Positions 46,501 through 56,729 of a stretch of 64,000 nt of DNA are shown here, piece after piece. Source of the stretch: Theristus sp. LFF4_11. Taxonomy: Eukaryota > Nematoda > Chromadorea > Monhysterida > Xyalidae. The notes under the pieces are model-generated. The model had not been told where the DNA came from, did no database searches, and was given only the letters and a program-made list of their open reading frames with translations. Location: contig JASANC010005140.1 in NCBI GenBank assembly GCA_030248135.1, positions 1-64,000 on the forward strand. Reading direction: 5' to 3'. Position 1 is the first letter of the stretch. Every line of letters starts with the position of its first letter. The translations under genes were made by a program, and so were the position numbers.

Positions 46501-49500
46501 TGGATTTTCGAAATCTACGGATGAAATTACGCCAGGAAACTATTTTGTTCGGGTATAAAACAATTTTAGATAAAAATTGCCCAATTTTTAACCCAAAAAA
46601 GGTTGGGTCAAAAAAATAACCGGATTTTCAAAATCTACGGCTAAAATTACCCCAGGAAAATTTTTTGTTCGGTTATAAAACAATTTCAGATAAAAGTTGA
46701 AAGGGCGACGTTTGAAACCAGGTCAAAACCTCCGAACATTTGAAATGCTCAGTTTTTTGCCCAAAAATGGTCGGGGCAAAAAAGTAATTGGATTTTTAAA
46801 ATCTACGGATCAAATTACCCTAGAAAATTGTTTTGTTCGGTTATAAAACAACTTTAGACAAAAATTGCCCAATTTTTTAACCCAAAAAATGGCCGGGGCA
46901 AAAAAATAACCAGATTTTCAAAATCTACAGCTGCAATTACCCCAGGAAACTATTTTGTTCGGTTATGAAACAACTTCAGACAAAAAATGTGAGGGCGAAC
47001 ATTAAAACAGGTGAAAACCCAGCGAACATTTAAAAATGCCCAATGTTTTAGCTGAAACAAGGCCCGGACAAAAATTTAGCCAAATTTTTAAATTCTACGG
47101 ACAAAATTATCCAGGGAAACGTTTTGTTCGACTGCGAAAGTGTCGAAGGTGAAATTTGACAAGGCGAAAACTTGAATCCCGGTCAAAACCCGACGAACTT
47201 TTAAAAATGTCCAATTTTAACCCAAAAAAGGTCGGGGCAAAAAACTAATTTGATTTTCAAAATATACGGATAAAATTACCCCAGGAAACTTTTTTGTTCG
47301 GCTATGAAACAATTTCAGACAAAAATTGAAAGGCCGACGTTTGAAACCAGGTCAAAACCTCCGTACTTTTAAAAAATGTCCAATTTTTTGCCCAAAAAAT
47401 AGTCGGGGCAAAAAAGAAATTGGATTTTCGAAATCTACAGATGAAATTACCCCAGGAAATTGTTTTGTTCGGTTAAGAAACAACTTTAGATAAAAATTGC
47501 CCAAATATTAACCCAAAAAAAGTCGGGGCAAAAAAGTAACCGATTTTTAAAATCTACAGCTGAAATTACATCAGGAAACTTTTTTGTCCGGTTATGAAAC
47601 AATTTCAGACAAAAATTGAAAGGGCGACATTTTAAACCAGGTTAAAACCTCCAAACTTTTGAAAATGCCCAATTTTTGCCCAAAAAATGGTCGGGGCAAA
47701 AAAGTAATTGGATTTTTAAAATCTACGGATGAAATTACCCCAGGAAACTATTTTGTTCGGTTATGAAACAACTTTAGACAAAAATTGCCCAATTTTTTAC
47801 CCAAAAAGGCCGGGGCAAAAAGTAACCAGATTTTCAAAATCTACAGCTGCACTTACCCCAGGAAACTTTTTTGTTCGGTTATGAAACAATTTCAGACAAA
47901 AATTGAAAGGGCGACATTTGAAACCAGGTCAAAACCTCAGAACTTTTGAAAATGCCCAATTTTTGCCCAAAAAATGGTCGGGGCAAAAAATAAATTGGAT
48001 TTTTAAAATCTACGGATGAAATTACCCCAGGAAACTATTTTGTTCGGTTATGAAACAACTTTAAACAAAAATTGCCCAATTTTTTGACCCAAAAAGGGCC
48101 GGGGCAAAAAAGTAACCAGATTTTCAAAATCTACAGCTGCAATTACCCCAGGAAACTTTTTTGATCGGTTATGAAACAATTTCAGACAAAAATTGAAAGG
48201 GCGACATTTGAAACCAGGTCAGAACCTCCAAAATTTTGAAAATGCCTAATTTTTTGCCCAAAAAATGGTCGGGGCAAAAAAGAAATTGGATTTTCGAAAT
48301 CTACAGATGAAATTACCCCAGGAAATTGTTTTGTTCGGTTAAGAAACAACTTTAGATAAAAATTGCCCAAATATTAACCCAAAAAAAGTCGGGCAAAAAA
48401 GTAACCGATTTTTAAAATCTACAGCTGAAATTACATCAGGAAACTTTTTTGTCCGGTTATGAAACAATTTCAGACAAAAATTGAAAGGGCGACATTTTAA
48501 ACCAGGTTAAAACCTCCAAACTTTTGAAAATGCCCAATTTTTGCCCAAAAAATGGTCGGGGCAAAAAAGTAATTGGATTTTTAAAATCTACGGATGAAAT
48601 TACCCCAGGAAACTATTTTGTTCAGTTATGAAACAACTTTAGACAAAAATTGCCCAATTTTTTAGCCCAAAAAAGGCCGGGGCAAAAAGTAACCAGTTTT
48701 TCAAAATTTACAGCTGCAATTACCCCAGGAAACTATTTTGTTCGGTTATGAAACAACTTTAGACAAAAAATGACCAATTTTTAACCCAAAAAGGGCCGGG
48801 GCAAAAAAGTAACCAGATTTTCAAAATCTACAGCTGCACTTACCCCAGGAAAATTTTTTGTTCGGTTATGAAACAATTTCAGACAAAAATTGAAAGGGCG
48901 ACATTTGAAACCAGGTCAAAACCTCAGAACTTTTGAAAATGCCCAATTTTTGCCCAAAAAATGGTCGGGGCAAAAAATAAATTGGATTTTTAAAATCTAC
49001 GGATGAAATTACCCCAGGAAACTATTTTGTTCGGTTATGAAACAACTTTAAACAAAAATTGCCCAATTTTTGACCCAAAAGGGCCGGGGCAAAAAAGTAA
49101 CGAGATTTTCAAAATCTACAGCTGCAATTACCCCAGGAAACTTTTTTGATCGGTTATAAAACAATTTCAGACAAAAATTGAAAGGGCGACATTTGAAACC
49201 AGGTCAAAACCTCCGAACTTTTGAAAACTCCAATTTTTTGCCCAAAAAATGGTTGGGGCAAAAAAGTAATTGGATTTATAAAATCTACGGATGAAATTAC
49301 CCCAGGAAACTATTTTGTTCGGTTATGAAACAACTTTAGACAAAAATTGCCCAATTTTTTACCCAAAAAAGGCCGGGGTAAAAAAAGTAACCAGATTTTC
49401 AAAATCTACAGCTGCAATTACCCCAGGAAACTTTTTTGTTTGGTTATGAAACAATTTCAGACAAAAATTGAAAGGGCGACATTTAAAACCAGGTCAAAAC

Positions 49501-52500
49501 CTCCGAACTTTTGAAAGTGCCTAATTTTTTGCCCAAAAAGTGGTCGGGGCAAAAAAGTAATTAGATTTTCAAAATCTACGGATGAAATTACCTTAGGAAA
49601 CTATTTTGTTCGGTTATGAAACAATTTTAGACAAAAATTGAAAGGGCGAACACTTAAAACCAGGTGAAAACCCTGCTAACTTTTAAAAATGCCCAATTTT
49701 TTACCCAAAAACAGGGTCTGGGTAAAAAATTAACCCAATTTGCAAAATCTCCGGATGGAATTACCCCAGGAAACATTTTTGTTCACCTGTCAAAATGTTG
49801 CAGGTAAAAATTGAAAGGGCGAACACATATTGATTACATAGCTGAAAAAAAAGGAGACAGAAGAATAAGTAACCAACTTTTCAGAATAGGTAATTCGCGT
49901 CTAGAACGTACGTAAAGAAGTCTGGCGAAAATTTTTCTTCGGCACAGTTTGCAACTTTGGCAGGTCTCTACGTGTGCACAGTAACAGGTTTGCAGCATGT
50001 ATGTTCGTAGCTGCAGGACAGCGACTAAATTTTGAAAACGCGCGCAGGTCCATATTCAGCCATATAATGCGTGATGCGCTGTCCGCTCGCTTCGCTCGCT
50101 CGCGCATCCGCATGATTTACTAAATAATCGCACATCATTAACTACAGGGTGTTTCAGAAGTAGTGGGTAGGTGTTTGACGCGTTATTTCTCGAGTTGTGT
50201 TGAACCATATTCAATGAAATTTTAGACAGTTGTTCAGGAAAGTTCAACTTAGATTTGTGCAAAATCAGAGAAATTCATTTACTTGCACACGAATGACAGA
50301 GCAAAACACAAAAAAAAATTCAGAAATGGATCAGAAAATACCAGGTCACCCGATACCATCAGACAACAAAGGACAACACTCAATGCAAACATTCAAACGA
50401 ACACTTCAAAACGTGTGTAGGGATAACAGTAAACATCGGCAACAACGGCAACAGTCAACTCAATCAAATTTCTCAAAGTGTCAACCATGAGCCTCAATGT
50501 ATCGCTTGCGTCACGGCCAAAACCGCCTTTTCGCGTATGTACGCTGGTTTAGAACGTTCCAAATACCGGTAAATATGAAAAAACACAAAAAAAAAACAAT
50601 CGGATTGAGAAAAACATTTTGTATTTATGCATGCAACGATTCGGCTGCATACAAGCTAATGTTTCACCCGGTGCCAAACAAGCACCCCCAGTTGCGTGCT
50701 GAAATCAATGTTTTGTGTGGTTTGCTCTGTCATTCGTGTGCAGGTGAATGAATTTCTCTGAAATTTTGCACAAATCTAAGTTGAACTTTTTTGAACAACT
50801 GCCTAAAATTTCATTGAATATGGTTCAACACAACTCGAGAAATAACGCGTCAAACACCTACCCACTACTTCTGAAACACCCTGTATAATGTCAATCGGTC
50901 GTAAGCAAAAATCCAGGGTTTTTAACACAAAAAATGCACGTTGAGCGTGAATGTGCATCAATTAAAAAAATCTTGTTGTCTCCTTTTCACCGATTGCCAC
51001 GTCCTAGTCCTACAGTTTCCATTCCGACATTGTCCCTCTCATTCACATGCCCCGTTTTCAATCAGCCCACGTTTTCTGTTGCCAGTCGTCCCACGCTCCA
51101 CCCGTGCCGTCCGTCCGTCAGCAACATCATTCTCCCCGTTGCGATCCATCAGCAGTGTCGCGTCGTCGTCGCAGCTCGGCCGATACAAATCACGAACAGC
51201 AACAACAACAACTGCAGCCGTCTGCAAATGTCACAGGTGAGAGACACAAAATTATGCAATTTGTCCGTTTTAGGAAACCCACGTTTTTCTAATCTAATGC
51301 CCTGCCCGTTTGCTGTCATTGTCATTTGGCTGCTGTGACGCAATACCAGTGCTGGTTCGTTGAACTGAACCATTCAATCCTGCGACCAATCAGCTGGCTC
51401 AGTTCAACCGTAGAACGGAACTATCAGTAATATGTTTTCAGAAATAGTTTCAGCAATTTCCAGCTCTTTATTCACGTTCGCTATTCCAGGCACGCCGCTG
51501 CAAAGGATACGCACCGATCGACTGGGCGCCCAGTGTGAACGTCTGCGGCATGCGGTGGTTGGTGTGATCGTTCAAAAAAATTGATCGCTGTTTAGCCACA
51601 CTGTCATTCGAAATTATTATTATTTTTATTAAATCGCTGTTGAGCCAAAATGTCACTGAAAATCATTTCCTTTTCGAAATTTCAGATCCGCATCCTCGAG
51701 AACGGCGACGTTTCAGCGGAATTCCTGGCGTCACCGCAGTCGGATCGAATCGCGGACGTGATGCGCGTCACGAACAACGGACAAGCGGTGGAGTAGTTTT
51801 CGTGAATGTTTCGTGTTTTTGTTGCATGAAATTGTCCATTGCACGAGCACCAATTTAAAATCGGTAAAGTGATCCGAGTCGCCCGAAATAGGGCCGTGTG
51901 TCACTTAGGCTGCTTTGAATTGCCACACAACGAATTGGAACTGGTGTCCTTTCGACGTCTGCAGACGCATGATCGAGAGTCGCAGAACCAATAAAAAGTT
52001 GATTTACTACCCGTCCCGCTCAGGTGATCACGTACCGTCCACCACCCGGCACCCGCGTGAGCAGCGCCTCGATTGCCCCCACTGACATCGACGTCGCCAC
52101 GGTGGACAAGTTCACGCCAGCAACGCTGGCGCAGTCGACTGACAAGCACGCGTGCAAAAAGTACAAACTGATCGAGCGATACGTGCAGTTGTTGCGCGCG
52201 AAACTTGCGAAACTGACCGTGCACACGCAGCCGTACGAGGGCACGGCGCTGTTGAGGGAGAACGGCGACTTTGAGTATCGATTCGCGACGACTGCTGGTG
52301 AGAGAGGGCAGGACTTTGAGAATTAGGAGATATGATCGGTTGGTGAAGTCAAGTCAAGACAAGTTCGATGAAGACAGAGCGTTAAGGTGAGGTCAGCGCA
52401 CGCTCAGAAATGGTGTCCGATCATCAATCACCCGCTGGGTTTCAAAAATTTGTTATTTCATTGTAATTGGCTGCTTTTGAGACTGGCCTGATTCGCCTGC

Positions 52501-55183
52501 CAATGATTACAGCCCACAAACATGCTTTCATCCAATGCAAAGATGCAGCTATATCTGATTCTTCACATTTGAACTAAGCGCGCTGATTGGTCGGTCACTG
52601 GCATGGTGCAGTGAATCAGCGTGTCTCATTTCAATCATAGCCGGAAAAAAACCCTGCAAATCGCTCACGATATTGCAAGGTCGAACCTCTCGAATCGCGG
52701 TGCGCTCAGTGGCAGAGAAGAAGTTTCGCCTGAGCAATGCGACGGCTGGCGTGAATGACAGCGGCCCGCCGCACTTGACAGCCGATGAGGTTGCCGTTTG
52801 TGAGAAGGTACGATTGAAAAGGGCGCAGGCGCAGTTTTCATGCAATTTTATTGTGGACTGTTCGGTTATTCATTGTGGTTGTTCGTTGATTTTTGTGGCA
52901 TTTGTTCTAATATTTCTTCTTCGGAGACTGCTGTTAATAGTACAGTTCTAGTCTGACGACCGTACAGTAGGCTACGATATGAAACAGTCGCAAACCGAGA
53001 GGTAAGCACATGCAGACAGGGATATGTGCCGGTGTGTTTGTAGCTAAGTTTACTTATGACATGCTACAATTACAAATTTCTGTTCCACCGTTTTTATGGA
53101 GTTGCAATGACCAGGACATTAGCTGCCGCTGCGGAAACGTGAGTTCGGTGTGTCCGTTTCGTGCCTGCCAGACTGCACACATTGGCGGTATTTTTGGCCG
53201 CCTGGGTCGCTGATGTGGTGTACTGACACTGGAAAAAGACAGTTGTTGCACAACAAATCCAATTTTGTTTCTCTAGATGTTCGCCGAATGTCGCAGACGT
53301 GAGCACATGCTGGAGACGCTGAACACCGATGAGGATAATCCGTTGTTTCCGGTCGTTTTCGGATGGTTGGTTGGTTGGTGGTTTTTTGTTCACAACAAGC
53401 CTTTGGTGAATGGTGAAGTTCTGTTATCATCCAGGCAGAGTCAGTCAATTTTGAATTGACGCGTCAATCACGAAACTAATTTCATTTCTTAACGTCTGCA
53501 AACGCGTTGTGTCGCGGAACCGATAAAAAGAAACGATAATATTTTTTTAGTCGACCACGCATGTCGCCAATGAGCACAACCATTGGAACAACCGCAAACA
53601 ACACTACGACAACGACACCGAATAATACGGCCACTAGGAGTGCTAATAATACAACGATGGACGAGAATTTGTCGACGATGAGTCGACGGAGTAACACGGT
53701 GTGGTGAATGTTTTTTTTAATTTGTGCTGTTTTATCATGTGCATTTTAAATTCAATTTCTCAGGGATTATAAAACATTCCAAGTTCCTCTCACTAAACCA
53801 AATGGCACAAAGCCAACGCAGAATGATAAAGAATAATAGTTTCTTTCACGAGAATCGCTTCGATGGCAATAAAACGGCCAGCGGGGGTCCGAAAGAAAAA
53901 TGCGCTGCGGGGTTAATGAAAATGGGTCGAACAAAAAAAAACGTTTTTTTTTCTTCAACCAGGTTCGCTCGGCCGCCCTGGTGCAGCCTGCAGCCAATCA
54001 GCGAGCGCACGGCAGCAGACGCGCGGTGAGCAGCACTGGTGGCGTGGTGCGGACACGACGACCGATGCAGGAACACAACGGTTGGTGGTGGTGTGCGTGC
54101 GCAGTCACTGGCGGACACATGTTGCTCTTTCTTTCGCACATTTCGGGGGTTCCGTGTCTATCTCACGTTTTATCACTTATCCGTAAACACTTTATAGTAC
54201 CGTACCACGATCAACACTTTACCCGTAAAATGCCAACAAAATCAGTTTTTGCGGTCGATGTTTCTGATTGAGTCGATGGGCGCTTTACGCTGGGTTAGCT
54301 CTGGGTTACTGAAAACATCGCCGAAGTTACTGTTTCTTTAGCCGATGTCCTCTCGTTCGTTAAGCCGATGTCCTCTCGCTCGGTATCAGCGTATTAAGAA
54401 ACCGTCACATCTGCAACTTACGCCAATTGAAACGATTGGTTGAATCGTTTTTTTTTAGAATCCAACATTGCTCTCCGGCTCACATCTGTTGGAGTCTCAT
54501 CGTGTAACTCGAAAGACACTGGCGAATCACAGTATTTCCCGGAGTTCGACTGTACCGTGAAAAGCGTTAGTAATTTTTTTCTAAATTTCAAAAAAAAACA
54601 TAAAGTCTAAGTCTTGCGCAAAACCGTGTGACGTTACAAAGTGGCCGATCGATGCTGCAATGTGCCCTGTTATGAGTGTCGGTGTGCCAAAATGTGTTAG
54701 GTTGTGCAAGAAAGTGAAAGGCTGATTCGCCTGAGCTGAGACAATGGTTTTATTTACTGATTTGAGCAGGCGGAATTTCTTTTTCTGTCTGGTTTTCAAA
54801 CCGGCTTCATTATATGATCTTCCGCTCAGTTAAAAAAAACTTTCAGTACGCCGATGGTGTGGAGCTGCGTTATGGTGGAAACAGCGAACGACTGAAATTG
54901 GGCAGAAATGGAGAGTTAGTCCACACGGACGCTGATGGCAGACAATTGAGGTTGCGTTGCGATGTGTTTTTCACTTTTTTTGCTGCTATGGTGACTGGTG
55001 ACATGGCTGTATTTAGATTTTTTGAAACACCGTTTTTTTATAAACAAACAAAATAGGAAAAATTGGTCGGAAATGTTGATGTTTCCCTTCAGGTACTACT
55101 TGAACGAGACGCAGAATATACCCAGCCATATCAGTGAACGGTTGGCACAGATACACCGATTGGCGAAATTTCCAAGCAGATAG
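34552..55183 (+). CDS. plk4: Polo-like kinase 4 (SAK), centriole duplication kinase
   Basis: Twenty exons join in phase (858 codons): 34552-34680, 34769-34867, 35873-35984, 36276-36400, 40641-40729, 41169-41428, 41767-41831, 41989-42069, 42268-42347, 43911-44135, 51086-51236, 51686-51787, 52024-52297, 52680-52807, 53277-53365, 53551-53698, 53963-54080, 54459-54565, 54847-54950, 55093-55183. The N-terminal kinase domain (about residues 8-290) has IGRGGFGEV, VAVKI, HRDLSTSN, DLG in place of DFG, and CGTAPFMSP. DSGRGS follows, a phosphodegron-like motif. The cryptic polo box (exons 12-15; ILENGDVSAEF, KYKLIERYVQLLR, FPVVFG) and the C-terminal polo box (YADGVELRYG to LAKFPSR) match PLK4 and no other PLK. 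Length lies between those known for fly and human. Exons 10-11 are the least certain; the ATG at 34552 is inferred. Confidence 0.95.
34868..35872. other. PLK4 intron 2
   Basis: About 1 kb with no exon-like conservation. It holds the short dispersed repeat at 35735-35822 (inverted partner near 20045-20118). Confidence 0.6.
36640..36740 (+). other. tRNA-like segment with strong B box
   Basis: GCGGGTTCGACTCCCGC forms a perfect T-arm stem and matches the RNA polymerase III B box. A possible anticodon arm GGATTTCTCTAATCC lies just before it. No convincing acceptor stem or D arm can be drawn, so this is probably a tRNA-derived SINE head or a decayed tRNA gene in PLK4 intron 4, not a working tRNA. 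Confidence 0.45.
37007..40499. mobile_element. Foldback element F2 with TTAA target duplication
   Basis: Inverted arms begin GATCGGCTTTTT and end AAAAAGCGAGTC, each bounded by TTAA (37003-37006 and 40500-40503). Arm sequence is related to F1 (both carry GCACAGTTT and CTGAGTTCGAAAATCAT-type blocks), so F1 and F2 form one family. Inner repeats of TACGGTATCTAAATG recur about every 180 bp in each arm. A family B MITE (38105-38544) is nested in the left half. Confidence 0.8.
38105..38544. mobile_element. TA-flanked MITE family B, copy 2
   Basis: The same CCGTATTACCTC-type ends, CCCCCATGGGGG palindromes and G-rich interior as 10791-11247, flanked by TA on each side. It is inserted in foldback F2. 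Confidence 0.85.
40905..41035. mobile_element. GCATGC palindromic MITE in PLK4 intron 5
   Basis: Arms with ACGCATGTATTCTGTGCATG and GCATGCCCATGCGTCACACG flank a centre with GAGACGGAGTCC. Same plan as the copies at 1925, 12695 and 18952. Confidence 0.5.
42519..43794. mobile_element. TA-flanked MITE family D (CAGGGTGTYTCAGAAG), copy 1, interrupted
   Basis: Terminal inverted repeats of about 150 bases begin CAGGGTGTCTCAGAAGTAG and end CTTCTGAAACACCCTG, with TA on each side. A hAT-type MITE (42873-43400) is inserted within it with duplication of GCCTCAAT. The intact copy at 50145-50883 has GAGCCTCAATGTATCGC at the same point. It lies in PLK4 intron 9. Confidence 0.88.
42873..43400. mobile_element. 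hAT-type MITE, family T, copy 2
   Basis: Ends TAGAGATGT and ACATCTCTA are flanked by an exact 8-bp duplication GCCTCAAT (42865-42872 and 43401-43408). Interior blocks match 27731-28466 in reverse orientation. Compared with that copy it is about 200 bp shorter. Confidence 0.9.
44486..45559. mobile_element. Element C, copy 2
   Basis: Inverted ends as in 11576-12577. On the minus strand the interior keeps PRTKRCAEAL and, farther on, KINGRQDLFVT, matching weaker traces in copy 1. It is interrupted by element G at 44822-45031. Confidence 0.65.
44822..45031. mobile_element. Element G, uninterrupted copy
   Basis: It is bounded by CAAACGTGTCC and GGGACACGTTT, with AACGACGTCATTTGG and ATGACGTCATTTCA inside the ends. 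The whole recurs in reverse orientation, split, at 36835-40541. Confidence 0.7.
46020..49830. repeat. Satellite array, about 290-bp higher-order unit
   Basis: About 11-12 units carry AAAGGGCGACATTTGAAACC, then GGTCGGGGCAAAAAAG, ATCTACGGATGAAATTACC, and a shorter second half with ATCTACAGCTGCAATTACC. Most GGGCGAC motifs recur every 284-304 bp, with one gap of about 409 bp that fits an extra half unit. Two half units therefore alternate. It lies wholly within PLK4 intron 10. Single remnants of the same repeat flank foldback F1 at 6900-7081 and 9650-9765. Confidence 0.85.
50145..50883. mobile_element. TA-flanked MITE family D, intact copy
   Basis: Inverted ends CAGGGTGTTTCAGAAGTAG and CTTCTGAAACACCCTG are flanked by TA. 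Arms extend about 150 bases and include GTTGAACTTTTTTGAACAAC-like sequence. The interior has no transposase. It supplies the empty-site reference for the hAT insertion in copy 1. Confidence 0.88.
54272..54325 (+). mobile_element. SINE body fragment in PLK4 intron 17
   Basis: GATGGGCGCTTTACGCTGGGTTAGCTCTGG and AAAACATCGCC match the 3' body of the SINE at 12146-12352. The tRNA-like head is absent. Confidence 0.6.
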
Positions 55184-56729
55184 AGAAAAATGATTTACTA
55201 AAACGTTACTAGTTATCTGGCTACAATGCTCTTTGGTGCTGCATTCGTGCAAAAATCTTTGTGCAGGTTTAAAGCAAGTTGTTTTACTGTTTTTTTGGTC
55301 AAATCTGCATTTTACTTTTACTTCTCTTGCACTGATTTGGTTGATATCATTGCCAAAATTCGACTGTTCCTTTTCAATTTCATTTGTAAGACTGTCGCTT
55401 TTACTGTTCAGGATGATTTGTTCTTCTGGGTTCTGGTTATTTTTTGGCCGCCGTTGTTAATTTATTTCTCTCAGTCTATTTTTTGTCATTCCTTTGACTG
55501 CTTTGTTGTTGTCGTACCATTTTTTGGCCCGTCGAGATTTCAGAAACATGAAAAACTCATGTGCACCAAAATCATGAAAGGTTGAAAAAATGAAGCCAGT
55601 GAGTTTTTTATTCACTGTATGGCAGAGAAAAACGACACTGGAAACCAGAGAAGCAGTGAAAGCTTAGTGAAAAACAAACGGGGACGAGAAAGACAACGAT
55701 TGTTCCAGAAAAGCAAAACTCGCAATTCACAACCCAAATTCATGAAGTTCTGTTACATTTTGAAAGCGCTCGTTAATGAAGTCGATTTATAAAAAACTTG
55801 GCATGGCAGTCAGTTTTCTTGTTTTTTTTGTGATGGTGTTGCAGTGACAAAAAAAACAATCAACATGCACACAAGTGTATCAGTGTGTTTGTGAACAGTA
55901 CCGAAGATGAGGGCGACCCCCCAAAAGAATTTGGCACCCCCTCCCCTCCTCCACGGAAAGGTATCCCCTACCTAAAAAAGGCTGTCATCTTCGGTACTGT
56001 TTGTGATTGCAACACACGAGCCTTTGACACCGTCTTCTCTGTGATGCACGTTCCAACCAGACCTTAAAATGATGGCAGGTAATAAGTTAAGACAAGAAAC
56101 GTTGAAATAGTTCGCTGAATCTGAAACAGTTTACGATGACAAAACACTCCGTTTTAAAAAACCGTTCAGTAGAAGTTTTATGTACAAGTAATTCGTCAAA
56201 TTGCAATTAAAAACATCTGTCAGATAGCGCCTCAAAAACGTGCGACCACTAAAGCGCGTTTACTATGTTACAACACATGTAAACAAATTAGTAGCCACGT
56301 TTCCTCCAGTAAACAGAAACAATGTCATATCCTTTTTGACAAATTGTACGCACATTTGAGTGATTTTCAAAAACTGCAGAAAAACAATGAAATGAATAAT
56401 ATGTTTTGAATGTTTCTGAACAACAACACTAACCGTTTTGACTGAATGATGTATTTGAGTATTCCAGTTTGAAACACACGTATAAGCAATAGGTTCGGCG
56501 TTTTCTCGGTTTTTTGACAGTTGCAAAAAGTAAATAATCGCAACATCATAAGTTTTTGTGATGGTGACTGTGATGGTGATTGTGACCAGGTGATGCGCAG
56601 TCCAGGCGATCAGTATACGACAATATAAGTGTAAATACCCTGATCAAGGCGAGTTCACCTTCAAAATCGCCCGTGACTTCGATCGATGATATGTTCGAAT
56701 CGATGTTCACAATGATTCAGGAGTCTTGA
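55184..56729. other. Intergenic region between convergent PLK4 and peroxidase genes
   Basis: It holds the 3' flanks of both genes. A 119-codon plus-strand frame (55226-55585) is rich in Phe, Val and Leu, has no domain and lies directly after the PLK4 stop, so it is taken as untranslated sequence. A 104-bp hAT-type MITE lies at 55896-55999. Minus-strand frames at 56263-56549 overlap each other and are not supported. Confidence 0.6.
55896..55999. mobile_element. hAT-type MITE with CAGTACCGAAG ends, short copy
   Basis: Inverted ends CAGTACCGAAGATGA and TCATCTTCGGTACTG are flanked by TTTGTGAA and TTTGTGAT, a 7-of-8 match to an 8-bp target duplication. It is related to 32860-33440. Confidence 0.8.

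Larger units (their letters stand above)
44486..50125. mobile_element. Composite unit B (reverse order of insertion A) in PLK4 intron 10
   Basis: The blocks are element C (44486-45559), two units of the 148-bp repeat (45690-45900), a long satellite (46020-49830) and the CGCTCGCTCGCGCATCCGC terminal block (49830-50125). This mirrors the order at 6617-12577. The outer ends match those of insertion A (TATATCTAAAAATGCGG and CATCCGCATGAT). The foldback F1 and the SINE are missing here, and element G is present inside element C instead. Confidence 0.65.

Noticed and set aside
46020..49830. CRISPR-like array
   Set aside because: Units are about 290 bp and directly adjacent without unique spacers, in a eukaryotic intron; this is satellite DNA.
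51047..51292. Alternative frame for PLK4 exon 11 (SSHAPPVPSVRQQHH)
   Set aside because: It would end in phase 1 and put the next exon out of the frame that matches the cryptic polo box; the phase-2-in, phase-0-out frame fits both neighbours.
55226..55585. 119-codon frame after the PLK4 stop
   Set aside because: Hydrophobic low-complexity frame with no domain and no splice support; it lies in the expected 3' untranslated region.
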